A stretch of DNA of 34,056 nt from Paracoccaceae bacterium (GCA_028874915.1 JAPPHA010000087.1:1-34056), one strand, 5' to 3'. Positions 8,824 through 17,639 are shown, counted from the first letter of the stretch. Made by a program: numbers and translations. The notes: a model not told the origin generated them from the sequence alone.

Positions 8824-9021
8824 TCAGCCTCCCTGGCGCGGCGAAACGATTTCCACGCGATCGCCGGGAACCAACCGTTGCGTGGCGCGCGTCTTGGCGG
8901 GAACGAAGGCTTCGTTCACCGCTGTTGCAATCCTGGCATTTCCATGTCCAAGGTCGACCAAAAGTTCGGCGAGCGTGCTTACCCTGGTCTCGACTGCCTC
9001 TCCGTTAACGGTGATCTTCAT
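8824..9021 (-). CDS. thiS: Sulfur carrier protein ThiS
   Basis: 65 residues with the beta-grasp fold pattern [11 protein letters not shown]...LAELLVDLG and the essential C-terminal Gly-Gly (SPRQGG). The terminal glycine is adenylated by ThiF and converted to a thiocarboxylate that donates sulfur to ThiG. The ATG at 9021 lies 17 bp inside the end of thiO, and the gene is 4 bp from thiG. Length and termini match the family exactly. Confidence 0.95.
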   Translation of the reverse strand: MKITVNGEAVETRVSTLAELLVDLGHGNARIATAVNEAFVPAKTRATQRLVPGDRVEIVSPRQGG

Positions 9022-9985
9022 AGAAGTCCTCGGGTTCCTTTTCCTCCAGCAGAAGATCTGCGGTCATTCGTGCCAGCGCCGGTGACAGCATGAACCCGTG
9101 ACGGTACAGCCCGTTCACGTAGACACGATCGCAGGTCCTGCGAATTCGCGGCAGGTTGTCGGGAAACGCGGGACGCGCGTCCGCGCCGACCTCCAGGAGT
9201 TCGGCCTCTCCGAACGCGGTATGGAGCGCATATGCCGCATTGAGAAGCTCTACGACCGAACGCACGGTCGCACGGTTGCGTTCACCGCTTTCGATCTGGG
9301 TCGCCCCCAGCATGAAGACACCGTTGCAGCGCGGCACGACATAAAGTGGAAAGCGTGGATGCAGCAGACGCACAGGGCGGTGAAGGATCACATCTTCACT
9401 TCGCACGGTCACCATCTCTCCCTTGACGCCTCGAAGGTCACAAAGATGGTCGCGCGCTTCCAGGCCCCGGCAATCGATGACTTGTCCGTTCGGTGTGCCG
9501 TCTTCAGTGAATACTACACCGGATTGTTCAAGCCGCTTTCGCAATCTTGTGAGGGTTCGTCGAGGATTCAGGTGAGCTTCGCTTTCCACAAACAGCGCAT
9601 GCGAGAAATGGTCGGCCAAGTGCGGTTCCAGATCGACAAGCCGGTCGCGATCCAACCAAACCGCGCCATTGAGGCGCCGGGCGAAAGTTGCCAATTCGTT
9701 GTGGTCGCGATCGAGCGCCACCACCAGAGTTCCGCTTTGCGACAATCCAGCCCCGTGGGTTGCCCACCAGCTTGCGGCCTTGCGTCCATGCCGCGTGACT
9801 GCTTTTTCGGAGAACACGCCCTCGCATTCCGGTGCCAGCATGCCACCCGCCCACCATGAGCAGGCATGTTTCCCGGGCGCCCCATTCGGGTCGATCACTT
9901 GAATGCGGGCATCGCGTTCAGACAGTTCCGCAGCCAGGCTCAGGCCGGCGACTCCGCTGCCCAATATTGTGAAAGTGGCGTTCAC
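9005..9985 (-). CDS. thiO: Glycine oxidase, thiamine type
   Basis: 326 residues, an FAD-dependent DAO-family oxidase that makes dehydroglycine (iminoglycine) from glycine for ThiG. The Rossmann FAD motif TILGSGVAGLSLAAELSER is at the very N-terminus. Later come CSWWAGGMLAPECEG, VIDCRGLEA, and the C-terminal GLYRHGFMLSPALARMTADLL typical of ThiO. The start is the GTG at 9985, which overlaps the thiD stop (GTGA) and puts the FAD motif about 7 residues from the start. A longer open frame to 10150 is read-through into thiD. Confidence 0.92.
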   Translation of the reverse strand: MNATFTILGSGVAGLSLAAELSERDARIQVIDPNGAPGKHACSWWAGGMLAPECEGVFSEKAVTRHGRKAASWWATHGAGLSQSGTLVVALDRDHNELATFARRLNGAVWLDRDRLVDLEPHLADHFSHALFVESEAHLNPRRTLTRLRKRLEQSGVVFTEDGTPNGQVIDCRGLEARDHLCDLRGVKGEMVTVRSEDVILHRPVRLLHPRFPLYVVPRCNGVFMLGATQIESGERNRATVRSVVELLNAAYALHTAFGEAELLEVGADARPAFPDNLPRIRRTCDRVYVNGLYRHGFMLSPALARMTADLLLEEKEPEDFYEDHR

Positions 9986-10779
9986 GTCCAAATTCCATGG
10001 AAATGGTGAACCGGACCATTGCCACGTCCGATGCGCAGTTCGCCGGCCCTGACGATTGCCTGATGCAGCCAGTCGTGGGCGGAGCGTACCGCCGTTTCGA
10101 GCACATGTCCCCTTGCCAGACCGGCAGCAATCGCGGACGAATAGCTGCATCCTGTGCCGTGCGTGTGTCGGGTTGCGACCCGGCGGGAGTTCAGCGCGGT
10201 TTCGCCGTCACTTGAGACCAGCCAGTCCGTACAGAGGTCGCCCGTCCCGTGCCCGGCTTTCATCAGGACCGCACCGGAACCCATGGACAACAGCCGCGCA
10301 CCCTGGGATTTCAGTTCCTGGTCGCAGTCAGCTTCGGCCTCATCGAGAAGTACGGCCGATTCAGGGATGTTCGGGGTCAGCAATGAGGCTCGTGGCAACA
10401 GGCAGGTCCTGAGTTCTGCAACGGCCTCTTCGGGCAGCAGAGTGGCGCCGGACTTGGCAACCATTACCGGATCCAGAACGACAGGACCGCTAAAGGCAGC
10501 CAGCGCTTCCGCGACGCAAGCGATCACATCCGGCATGCCCAGCATCCCGATCTTGATCGCATTTACATTCAGATCGCCCAAAACGGCCTCAATCTGTGCC
10601 CGGATCACGTCGATTGGAACCGCGTGAACCGCGGTCAAATTGCAAGTGTTCTGGGCTGTCACCGCCGTGATCACGCTGGCGCCGTAGACGCCGAAAGCGG
10701 AAAATGCCTTGAGGTCGGCCTGTATGCCTGCGCCGCCTCCGCTGTCTGATCCCGCAATCGTCAGGGCTATTGCAGTCAA
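9982..10779 (-). CDS. thiD: Hydroxymethylpyrimidine / phosphomethylpyrimidine kinase
   Basis: 265 residues. ThiD phosphorylates HMP to HMP-P and HMP-PP. Motifs include IALTIAGSDSGGGAGIQADLK, VYGASVITAVTAQNT, VVLDPVMVAKSGATLL, and the anion hole THGTGCSYSSAIAAGLARG. No ATG is available at the N-terminus. Two TTG codons occur, at 10788 and 10779; the second has AAAGG nine bases upstream, while the first directly abuts it, so I use 10779. This is the first gene of the operon. I saw no THI-box (TPP riboswitch) sequence such as CTGAGA in the 300 bp upstream. Confidence 0.92.
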   Translation of the reverse strand: MTAIALTIAGSDSGGGAGIQADLKAFSAFGVYGASVITAVTAQNTCNLTAVHAVPIDVIRAQIEAVLGDLNVNAIKIGMLGMPDVIACVAEALAAFSGPVVLDPVMVAKSGATLLPEEAVAELRTCLLPRASLLTPNIPESAVLLDEAEADCDQELKSQGARLLSMGSGAVLMKAGHGTGDLCTDWLVSSDGETALNSRRVATRHTHGTGCSYSSAIAAGLARGHVLETAVRSAHDWLHQAIVRAGELRIGRGNGPVHHFHGIWT

Positions 10780-11230
10780 GGCGACCAACCTTTCAAGCTT
10801 CGGATCACGACAGCGTATGCATGATTAGCGGACGGATTGGTGTAAAATGTTCGTATGAAATCTGGCTTTTTGATGAAGATTCGATAAAGATTGGGCGATT
10901 TTGCCGTCCGCATGCCGGCGGCGCAGGCGCATCTTCGCCCTGAACACGACCATCAAGCGGATCGTGGCATGCTTCGACGTCGACACGGCGTTCGACGAGG
11001 TGACAGAGCCCGTCCGGGCATTCACCGGCAACTGAAAGGGAATTTTCTGTCTGGCTCGACAAGCTGCGCCTGTTCGAACACGTGCCCGCGCTGCCGGGGC
11101 AACTACGCCGCGATGACCTCCCGGAGTTCATCCGAACGTTCGGATTGGCGCCCGGATTCGGTTGTTGGTAACCATGCCGTTGATGTGCACGGTCGTCGGA
11201 AATGTCAGCGTCGACGCAACGACTGTGATT
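10780..11230. other. Region upstream of thiD with no recognisable gene
   Basis: The first 80 bp or so should hold the thi operon promoter, but I see no convincing -35/-10 pair and no riboswitch. Further on, the plus strand contains short coherent-looking peptides (for example FALNTTIKRIVACFDVDTAF near 10940, and in another frame LDKLRLFEHVPALPGQLRRD near 11080). These suggest a heavily decayed coding sequence that I cannot identify. Confidence 0.4.
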
Positions 11231-11908
11231 TCACGCCTTTCCAACACGCCGGACGTTTTTCACCTCGTTGCCGCCTGTTGCGCCTGAGCGGACCACGCCC
11301 AGCGTCGTCGTGGCGGTCTCAAGAATCTGACGCAATTCGCGCTTCGGTTCCTTCTTCATTTCCCGCGTCGGCGGGCGGACTGAACCGGCGGGGACTCCCT
11401 GGAACTCGACGGCGGACTTGACCAACTGGGCGAATTTGCTGCCACCCTCGATGACGGACATCAGCGGCAGCAAAGCCGTCATCATGGCGAGCGCTTTGTC
11501 AAAGCCCTAGTCCCGAGAGCAGGCGTGGCAAAAGTCGACGGCTTCTTCGACAAGAAAGTTGCCCATTGGCGTGATCCGATTCGTCGCACCCCGGACCAAG
11601 AATTCGAGCGCCTGATCCTTGGCATTGCAACTAATCTTAATGGGCGGGAATTCGCGCGCGAGAAGGTGCAACCGGTTACTGTCGCCGCTGGCTTCCTTGA
11701 TCGTTCTGAACGTGGTGCGTTGGCCGACCCGTTCGAGACAGTCGGCACCCATGCTAACGCCAGTGCGACCGGAGCAATTGTCGAGCATGATCGGCACCCC
11801 CCAGGCTTGGTCAATCATCAGGCAGTGGGCGGCGAGTTCACGTTCCGTCGGCAACGAATTGGGCGCCGCCGCGACGAGGATTCCGTCGGCGCCTGCTTCC
11901 TACGCTAC
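11231..11908 (-). pseudogene. dapA-family (dihydrodipicolinate synthase / N-acetylneuraminate lyase) remnant
   Basis: From about 11908 the minus strand reads GADGILVAAAPNSLPTEREL, then a block similar to the Schiff-base-lysine region of DapA-family aldolases: TTFRTIKEASGDSNRLHLLA, where the Lys of IKEASGD is the catalytic one. It continues through CNAKDQALEFL to a single in-frame TAG at 11507-11509. Beyond it the same frame continues (GFDKALAMMTALLPLMSV, VPAGSVRPPTREMKKEPKRE), which is the family's normal C-terminus, to the stop at 11231. The N-terminal 100 or so residues are absent: similarity stops where the duplicated segment at 11911 begins. The gene was truncated by rearrangement and then acquired one nonsense codon. 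Confidence 0.75.
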
Positions 11909-11910
11909 GG

Positions 11911-12127
11911 TGGGATTTAGTTTCCCCTTTGGCTATCTCAAAGGTGTGGCCGAGCACCGGACCGGAGAGGCGTCAGCCCCGGCGCTGTGGGATTGGTTGG
12001 CGGAGCGAATCAAGGACGAACCCGACAACACAAACAATCGCTTTGAGGTCGCGACGAAAGTCAACGAAGCCTACGATTCGAGACTGGGCCCGTGCTGGGG
12101 TCATCCGCGCGCTTGGTCCTTCCCGAA
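11911..12127 (+). repeat. Partial duplicate of the gene at 28834-29916
   Basis: This 217-bp stretch is nearly identical to 29198-29414; I count about 11 differences over roughly 210 aligned bases. It encodes the same peptide core (ALWDWLAERIKDEPDN, NNRFEVATK, LGPCWGHPRAWSFP). It begins at the break point of the dapA-family fragment and ends abruptly after the WSFP codons, where the two copies diverge completely. It is a truncated internal fragment and cannot encode a functional protein. High identity points to a recent copy or one kept similar by gene conversion. Confidence 0.85.
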
Positions 12128-12450
12128 CCCGGCTGAGCCCGACGATCGATCGCAGCTGGCGTGCAGCCGTCCCGAAGTCCCTGGCGGGGCCCAAACGCGG
12201 CTTGCAAACTGACCTGCGGGCAAATCATGCCCGAACCGGACACGGACGGCCAGTGATTCGGTGCCGCAGAGCCCCCGAATCCCCTGAAATCACCCCCACG
12301 CAACAGCGATTTCGGTAAAATCCCCGAGCGTGAGAAAGTCCTGGCGCAACAACAGGCCGCTCACACCTTCAACATGGCGGGGAAAACAGACAAAACCGAG
12401 ACCAACTGGCCGCAAAGCGGCCTCCATTCAAAAAAGTTCTTGTAACACTA
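12128..12450. other. Spacer between debris and the liv operon, no gene seen
   Basis: Nothing recognisable is encoded. A short plus-strand frame ending at the TAA near 12444 reads DFGKIPEREKVLAQQQAAHT and FNMAGKTDKTETNWPQ, which could be the C-terminal end of a lost gene, but I cannot place it. The right end becomes A+T rich toward the liv promoter. Confidence 0.3.
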
Positions 12451-12478
12451 TTGTGAAATTTTACACGAATGTTAGAAT
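12451..12478 (+). promoter_or_regulatory. Candidate sigma-70 promoter for the liv operon
   Basis: TTGTGA at 12451-12456 and TAGAAT at 12473-12478 are separated by 16 bp in an A+T-rich stretch about 65 bp upstream of the livH start. It is the best -35/-10 pair in the intergenic region. The prediction is by eye. Confidence 0.45.
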
Positions 12479-12544
12479 TGCACGCGAAGTTTGAGCCTTT
12501 GGGAATGGGCTCAATGGCGAAGAACAAGCGATTGCAGGGAAGCA

Positions 12545-13420
12545 ATGCTGGAGCAGCAACTCATAAACGGGCTCATGCTGGGCGGCATATATGTGCTGGT
12601 CGCCGTGGCCTTCACGCTGACGATCGGGATCCTGAACTTCCTGAATTTCAGTATCCCGGGCATATTCATGCTTTCTGGTGTTTTCACCTGGTTCCTGTTG
12701 AAGTCCGGCGTCCATTGGGCGTTGGCCCTGGCGGGCGCGATCGCCATCGGTGCAGCGGCGTCATTTGTCGTCGAACGGTTCACGTACCGCTGGATGCGCT
12801 CGTCGGACCACTATGTGCCACTCGTCAGTTCCATGGGCTTTCTCATTCTGTTCGAAAACCTGGTGCTGGTTCAGTGGGGATCGGACCTGCAGCGCGTCGT
12901 CACGCCCTTTGCCGACCTCAATATCCGTCCCGGTTCACTGGTCATCAGCATTCCGCAGCTTGTAAGCCTCGTTCTTGCGGTTTGTTTGGTTGCCGGTCTC
13001 CAGCAGCTTTTGCAGCGGACTCAGATGGGGCGGGCCTTACGGGCCATTGCCGAGAATGCGACGACGGCTGAAATCCTCGGCATCGGCGTCGTCAGTTTGG
13101 TGCCGGCGGTCTTTGTCATCGGGGGTCTGTTTGCGGCACTTGGTGGAATGCTGTTTGCGCTAAACTATCAGCAGGTCCACCCCTTCATGGGCGAGGAAGT
13201 GGCGCTCAAAGGCATCTCTGCCATGGTCATCGGGGGCATGGGCAACGTCTGGGGGTCCGTCCTCGGCGGCCTGCTGATCGGTATCGTTGAAGTCCTGTCC
13301 ATTCATTTCCTGAATGCGGACTTCGTTGACTTCACCGTCTACGGCCTGCTGCTGCTCATTCTCTTCTTCAAACCGACCGGCTTGCTTGGCGCGTCGAAAA
13401 TTGTCCGGGAGAAGTTCTGA
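12545..13420 (+). CDS. livH: Branched-chain amino acid-type ABC transporter permease, LivH family
   Basis: 291 residues, an inner-membrane permease of the LivH family with about eight hydrophobic segments. It starts MLEQQLINGLMLGGIYVLVA, the usual LivH N-terminus. The cytoplasmic loop that contacts the ATPase is visible as RTQMGRALRAIAENATTAEI (about residues 160-180), and the family block GEEVALKGISAMVIGGMGN follows. I chose the ATG at 12545 because AGGGA lies 4 bases before it; an in-frame codon at 12491 gives a non-family extension. It is the first gene of a five-gene importer operon. The substrate may be an amino acid, amide or aromatic acid, since this family is broad. Confidence 0.9.
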   Translation: MLEQQLINGLMLGGIYVLVAVAFTLTIGILNFLNFSIPGIFMLSGVFTWFLLKSGVHWALALAGAIAIGAAASFVVERFTYRWMRSSDHYVPLVSSMGFLILFENLVLVQWGSDLQRVVTPFADLNIRPGSLVISIPQLVSLVLAVCLVAGLQQLLQRTQMGRALRAIAENATTAEILGIGVVSLVPAVFVIGGLFAALGGMLFALNYQQVHPFMGEEVALKGISAMVIGGMGNVWGSVLGGLLIGIVEVLSIHFLNADFVDFTVYGLLLLILFFKPTGLLGASKIVREKF

Positions 13421-13421
13421 G

Positions 13422-14282
13422 ATGAGTGGTTACGTCGAAGGCATTCTGGTCATTCTGTTGCTCAATGTCATTTTTGCCTATGCGGTGTACTGGCCGTTGG
13501 CGGCCGGACAGCTCAATCTCGGTGTTGCAGGGTTCGTCGGAATCGGTGCCTACGTATCCGCCTATGCCAGCAACGAATTCGGTATCCCACCCTATATTGC
13601 CTGTGTCGGTGCTGGCTTTGTCGCCTTCGCACTGGCCTTGGTGATTGCCGTTCCGGTGCTGAGAACAAAGGGCATCTATCTGGCCTTGGCAACGTTTGCC
13701 TTCGGCCAGGTGCTGCAGTCGTTGTTTCTCAATCTGGAGATCGTCGGCGGAGCAGCCGGCTATCCGGTAATTTCCTACATCGGAGTCGGTGGCATTGCGG
13801 TTTGCACGGCGGCCGTGTTCCTCATCACCGCTTTTCTGGATCGCACGCGCTTCGGATTGAATATGGTTGCCGTCCACGACGACGAAGCCGTATCCGATTT
13901 ATTCGGCATCAATGTGCGGGCCTATCAGGCGCTGGCATTCGCGCTCGGCGCCGGGTTTGCCGGGTTCGGCGGCGCTCTCTACGGCCACCACTTCAGCTAT
14001 ATAGAGCCGCAGAACTACTCGATCCTGTTCAGTATCTCGATCGTCTTGTTTGTACTGCTGGGCGGGACACAGACCGTCGTCGGTCCGCTAGTTGGCGCAG
14101 CGTTTTTTACGCTTTTGCCTGAGGTATTGCGTGGAAGCGAGGAATGGCGTTACGCGATTTTCGCGGTTTGTATCATTGTCATCATGATCCCGCGCCCTCA
14201 AGGACTCATCACCTCCGATCAACTTTCAGCTTTAAGGCAGTTTTTGGTTCGCGATCGGCTAAGGGAGGAACGCCATGGCTGA
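13422..14282 (+). CDS. livM: Branched-chain amino acid-type ABC transporter permease, LivM family
   Basis: 286 residues with about eight membrane segments. LivM features are QLNLGVAGFVGIGAYVSAYA near the N-terminus, VLRTKGIYLALATFAFGQVL, the coupling loop TRFGLNMVAVHDDEAVSDLF, and the end GGTQTVVGPLVGAAFF followed by a basic tail. The ATG at 13422 is one base after the livH stop. It pairs with LivH to form the membrane channel, and its 3' end overlaps livG by 8 bp. Confidence 0.9.
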   Translation: MSGYVEGILVILLLNVIFAYAVYWPLAAGQLNLGVAGFVGIGAYVSAYASNEFGIPPYIACVGAGFVAFALALVIAVPVLRTKGIYLALATFAFGQVLQSLFLNLEIVGGAAGYPVISYIGVGGIAVCTAAVFLITAFLDRTRFGLNMVAVHDDEAVSDLFGINVRAYQALAFALGAGFAGFGGALYGHHFSYIEPQNYSILFSISIVLFVLLGGTQTVVGPLVGAAFFTLLPEVLRGSEEWRYAIFAVCIIVIMIPRPQGLITSDQLSALRQFLVRDRLREERHG

Positions 14283-15039
14283 TCAACCGATCTTGAGCCT
14301 TGACTGCGTGTCCAAGTCCTTTGGTGGACTGAACGTAATCAAAAATCTGTCATTTGATGTGAGATGTGGTCAAAGAACTGCCCTTATTGGGCCGAATGGC
14401 GCAGGTAAGTCGACAGTTTTCAATCTAATCAGCGGTGTCTTCCCGGTCAATTCCGGCCGCATCTCAGTCAACGGCAACGACATTACGAATGTTCCGTCCC
14501 GAAAGCGGATGAAACTTGGCGTCTCACGCAGCTTCCAGAACATCCGCCTCGTCCAGCATTTATCGGTACTCGAGAACGTTCTGGTCGGTCAAACGCCACG
14601 CGTAACCTCGCTCGGAGACATTCTGTATCCGATCAGGATGACATCAGGATCTCACTGGCAGTGCGAGGCTATGGAAGTACTGGAACGGGCCGGTCTTGCC
14701 GCCTTTGCCCGAGACCATGTCGGCAATCTGCCGTACGGTGTGCAAAAACAGATCGAGATTGCCAGGGCTCTTTTGGGCGGCGCCGACATATTGCTTCTTG
14801 ATGAGCCGGCTGCCGGCCTCAATCCGCAGGAAACGGAGGATCTCAGTACCCGGCTTCATCAGATTGCGGACAGTGGGACGACCATCGTTGTCGTTGAGCA
14901 TGACATGCAGTTCGTCGGTGCGTTTTGCGAATACGTCGTGGTTCTCAACTTCGGAGAAATGATAGCGGAAGGCACACCACAAGAGGTGCGTCGCGATCCG
15001 CATGTGATCGAGGCATATCTTGGATCTGACGTGGCTTAG
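14275..15039 (+). CDS. livG: Branched-chain amino acid-type ABC transporter ATP-binding protein, LivG family
   Basis: 254 residues. Walker A is GPNGAGKST, the Q-loop lies in GVSRSFQNIRLV, and the signature LPYGVQKQIEIARAL is the LivG variant of LSGGQ. Walker B is ILLLDEPAAGLNPQET, and the switch is VVVEHDMQFV. GGAGGAA sits just upstream within the end of livM, which overlaps by 8 bp. LivG and LivF normally form a heterodimeric motor. Confidence 0.92.
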   Translation: MADQPILSLDCVSKSFGGLNVIKNLSFDVRCGQRTALIGPNGAGKSTVFNLISGVFPVNSGRISVNGNDITNVPSRKRMKLGVSRSFQNIRLVQHLSVLENVLVGQTPRVTSLGDILYPIRMTSGSHWQCEAMEVLERAGLAAFARDHVGNLPYGVQKQIEIARALLGGADILLLDEPAAGLNPQETEDLSTRLHQIADSGTTIVVVEHDMQFVGAFCEYVVVLNFGEMIAEGTPQEVRRDPHVIEAYLGSDVA

Positions 15040-15149
15040 TCGTCAGTGCAAAAGGAATGATTCCTCCCTTGTTCACCGTCTATCTTATGCCTTCCCCATG
15101 GCATGAAGGGAAAGAGTAACAAACATTGCATTGGTGGGAGCTGTGCAAA

Positions 15150-15875
15150 ATGCTGCTTGAGACAAAGAAATTGCAGGTTTCATACGGGCGCATCGAGGCA
15201 GTAGACCAGGTTTCGGTTTCAGTCGAAGCCGGAGAAGTTGTAGCGGTCCTCGGCGCAAATGGGGCCGGGAAGTCATCGCTGTTGAATGCCATCTACGGCC
15301 TCGTCGGCGCTCGCGGCGGTGAGGTTTATTTCGAAGGCAAAAAACTGCCGGCCCGTTCGACCCATGCCCGCATCAAGAGCGGCTTGGCGCTTGTGCCCGA
15401 AGGGCGGCGCATCCTCGTCAGCTTAACGGTAGACGAAAATCTCCGTCTGGGCGCTTATGGTCGGAGGGATACGTCGAACCTGGAAGATGATCTGGATGCC
15501 ATCTATGGGCGATTCTCGAACCTGAGGGATCGCAGGCACATGCTTGCATCGGCGCTATCGGGCGGCGAGCAGCAAATGCTTGCCATTGGCCGATCGCTGA
15601 TGGCCAAACCCGCGCTCCTCATGCTGGACGAACCTTCGCTCGGCCTCAGCCCCAAACTTGTCGGCGAACTGTTTGAGTTGCTGCGCGAATTAAATGAAGA
15701 TGGTTTGAGTATCCTGCTTGTCGAGCAAAACACCCACAAAGCCCTGCAGCTCGCCCATCGAAGCTATGTGCTCGAACTCGGACGATGCGTTGCCGCTGGC
15801 ACGCCGGATGAGTTGTTGCGCCACGGCAAGATCGCGGAGGCCTATCTTGGGCACAGCAATGAAGTGACCCATTGA
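15150..15875 (+). CDS. livF: Branched-chain amino acid-type ABC transporter ATP-binding protein, LivF family
   Basis: 241 residues. Walker A is GANGAGKSS, the LivF-specific block LALVPEGRRILVSLTVDENL follows, then the signature LSGGEQQMLAIGRSL, Walker B LLMLDEPSLGLSP, and the switch region ILLVEQNTHKAL. I take the ATG at 15150 because GGGAG lies about nine bases upstream; a TTG at 15126 would add eight residues not typical of the family. The 110-bp gap after livG is long for this operon and contains a short inverted repeat (ATGCC/GGCAT near 15088-15105). Confidence 0.92.
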   Translation: MLLETKKLQVSYGRIEAVDQVSVSVEAGEVVAVLGANGAGKSSLLNAIYGLVGARGGEVYFEGKKLPARSTHARIKSGLALVPEGRRILVSLTVDENLRLGAYGRRDTSNLEDDLDAIYGRFSNLRDRRHMLASALSGGEQQMLAIGRSLMAKPALLMLDEPSLGLSPKLVGELFELLRELNEDGLSILLVEQNTHKALQLAHRSYVLELGRCVAAGTPDELLRHGKIAEAYLGHSNEVTH

Positions 15876-15926
15876 TGGCCGCATCGGTGTCGAGGGGAAT
15901 GCAGAAGTGAGAAATGGAGAAACATC

Positions 15927-17105
15927 ATGAAACTTCAAAATGTTGCCGCTGTCGCGATAGCGGTGGCCTTTAGCCTGCTGACACTGCAGGCGCAGGCGGA
16001 TGACGAACTCGTGCTTGGTTACGTGACTGCAAAGACCGGGCCGTTTGTCAGCTTGGCCAAAACCAACGAGATCGCCGCGCAGATGGCGGTCGACGAGATT
16101 AATGCCAATGGTGGTATCAACGGAAAGAAACTCAGGCTTGAGACTTTCGATTCCGCCGGCAAACCTGAGCAGGCGGTGGTCGGCGTGCGCACGCTCGCCA
16201 AGGACAAAAACGTTCTCGGTATCATCGGGCCTTTCAGTTCGTCTGAGGCGCGTGTTGCATTTCCAATCGCTGAACGGCTGAAGGTTGTCACAATGTCAAT
16301 GGCCTCATCAGCGCCAAGACTGGCGGAGCCCTTCAAATATGCGTTCCGCAATACATCCAACGAAGGCTACATGTTCGCCCAGCTCATGAAGATCCTTGCG
16401 GAAGAGAGCATTCCATCCAACAATGCCGCGATTGCCTATGCGACCGATGACACGATTTCGAAAGTTATGGGCACCGCTGTATTTCCGGCTATTTTCGAGA
16501 AGACCGGAACTGATGTTAAAGCTGTGGTCACGTTCAAGCTGTCGGCATTCGATTTTTCGCCGCAGGTTTCACAGCTCGTATCCAAGCCAACGGATTTAGT
16601 TGCCGTCGGCGCACCCCCCGAACAGGCCATAAAGCTAGTGACAGAACTGCGGCGCCAGGGTCACGAAGGCCGTCTGGTCGCCGGATCTACCATAGCTGCG
16701 CCGGACCTGCCCGAGCGCATGGGAAAAGCGGGCAACAATACGACGTTGCCAACAACCTTTTTTGCCAATCTCAATGACCGCACAAAGGCATTTTCCGAAG
16801 TGTTCGGCAGGCGAGCGCGGGCGGAAGGTGAGCGCACTCTGCCTGCCCAGTTCGATGCTGCCACTTATGACATCGTGTTGTTTTTTGCTCATGCGATGGA
16901 GCAGGCGAACGTGACGGGTGATCCAGGAAAACTTGAGGATGAGCGTGCTGCCATTCGAGACCATCTTGCTGCGATGAGAAACTTTCCGGCGCTGGAAGGC
17001 GAGATTTCGTTCGACCCGGATGGGGACGCTTTGAAGCCTGTTTACATCGTTGAGATCAGAGACGGTGAGTGGAACTTGCTCGGCGCTCAACCGCTCGAAC
17101 AGTAA
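15927..17105 (+). CDS. livK: Branched-chain amino acid-type ABC transporter periplasmic binding protein
   Basis: 392 residues. A signal peptide (KLQNVAAVAIAVAFSLLTL, cleavage likely after AQA) precedes a Peripla_BP_6 domain: VLGYVTAKTGPFVSLAKTNE, MAVDEINANGGINGKKL, and NVLGIIGPFSSSEARVAFPI. The C-terminal lobe carries LPAQFDAATYDIVLFFAHAM. A GGAGAA ribosome-binding site lies just before the ATG. The ligand cannot be told from sequence. The neighbouring, oppositely oriented operon contains an amidase pseudogene and an HpaB monooxygenase, so an aromatic acid or amide is as plausible as an amino acid. Confidence 0.9.
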   Translation: MKLQNVAAVAIAVAFSLLTLQAQADDELVLGYVTAKTGPFVSLAKTNEIAAQMAVDEINANGGINGKKLRLETFDSAGKPEQAVVGVRTLAKDKNVLGIIGPFSSSEARVAFPIAERLKVVTMSMASSAPRLAEPFKYAFRNTSNEGYMFAQLMKILAEESIPSNNAAIAYATDDTISKVMGTAVFPAIFEKTGTDVKAVVTFKLSAFDFSPQVSQLVSKPTDLVAVGAPPEQAIKLVTELRRQGHEGRLVAGSTIAAPDLPERMGKAGNNTTLPTTFFANLNDRTKAFSEVFGRRARAEGERTLPAQFDAATYDIVLFFAHAMEQANVTGDPGKLEDERAAIRDHLAAMRNFPALEGEISFDPDGDALKPVYIVEIRDGEWNLLGAQPLEQ

Positions 17106-17113
17106 GCCAAACT

Positions 17114-17142
17114 TGCGAAGAGGGCAGCGCGCCCTCTTCGCA
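17114..17142 (+). terminator. Hairpin terminator of the liv operon
   Basis: A perfect 12-bp inverted repeat (TGCGAAGAGGGC at 17114-17125 and GCCCTCTTCGCA at 17131-17142) with a 5-base loop starts 9 bases after the livK stop. No T-run follows, so it may act with Rho or mainly protect the transcript end. Confidence 0.7.
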
Positions 17143-17273
17143 TTCCGCTCAGCGAAGGAAAACGATGGATCTTGAATTGACAGTGGCCGCCAGGTAGTTT
17201 GAGCAGCCGGTCATCGTTTAGGTCGACAAATTGGCAACTGTGTAAGAGCGGAGCGAATGCCCCACCCGGTTTC

Positions 17274-17410
17274 TCACCTTGACGAGCTGTAGAAGTTCTT
17301 GGGCAGGAGCTCGTCGAGGTGGCTTGTCGGCTGACCGGCGGCGATCGTTTCAAGGTTTGCCCTAAACCAGTCGTGGGAGTTGATGCCGTTCAGTTTCGCC
17401 TTCTCGAACA
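17274..17410 (-). mobile_element. IS66-family transposase C-terminal remnant
   Basis: The minus strand encodes EKAKLNGINSHDWFRANLET, then IAAGQPTSHLDELLPKNFYS before a TGA at 17274-17276. This matches the conserved extreme C-terminus of IS66 TnpC (AKLNG, W, LDELLP). Nothing of the catalytic domain or of the accessory genes tnpA/tnpB remains nearby. The fragment lies between the end of the liv operon and the amidase pseudogene. From about 17411 to 17640 I see nothing identifiable. Confidence 0.7.
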
Positions 17411-17639
17411 GCCAGTGGAGTGTACTCCATTATGAATAGGCATTTCTGACCGCTCGCCGGAACCTTCTTGCAGCAGTCTCAGCATGGACGGAAAGACGAT
17501 GCGCAATGAAGTGCCGGCTCAGTGCTTCACCCGTTGTATTGAGGTTTAGATGATCTCTGCGGAACGTAGGGCGAACCGCAAGCCAGTCCCAGGTGGCCGT
17601 TCTGGTTTCTTTCCACAGCGGCAGAGTGCGCCTGCGTGG

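Noticed and set aside
10780-11100. A TPP riboswitch in front of thiD
   Set aside because: I looked for the CTGAGA and ACCTGAT-type core on the minus strand and found neither.
17411-17639. More of an IS66 element, such as tnpA or tnpB
   Set aside because: Translations on both strands show no similarity to those proteins, and no inverted repeat end was seen.
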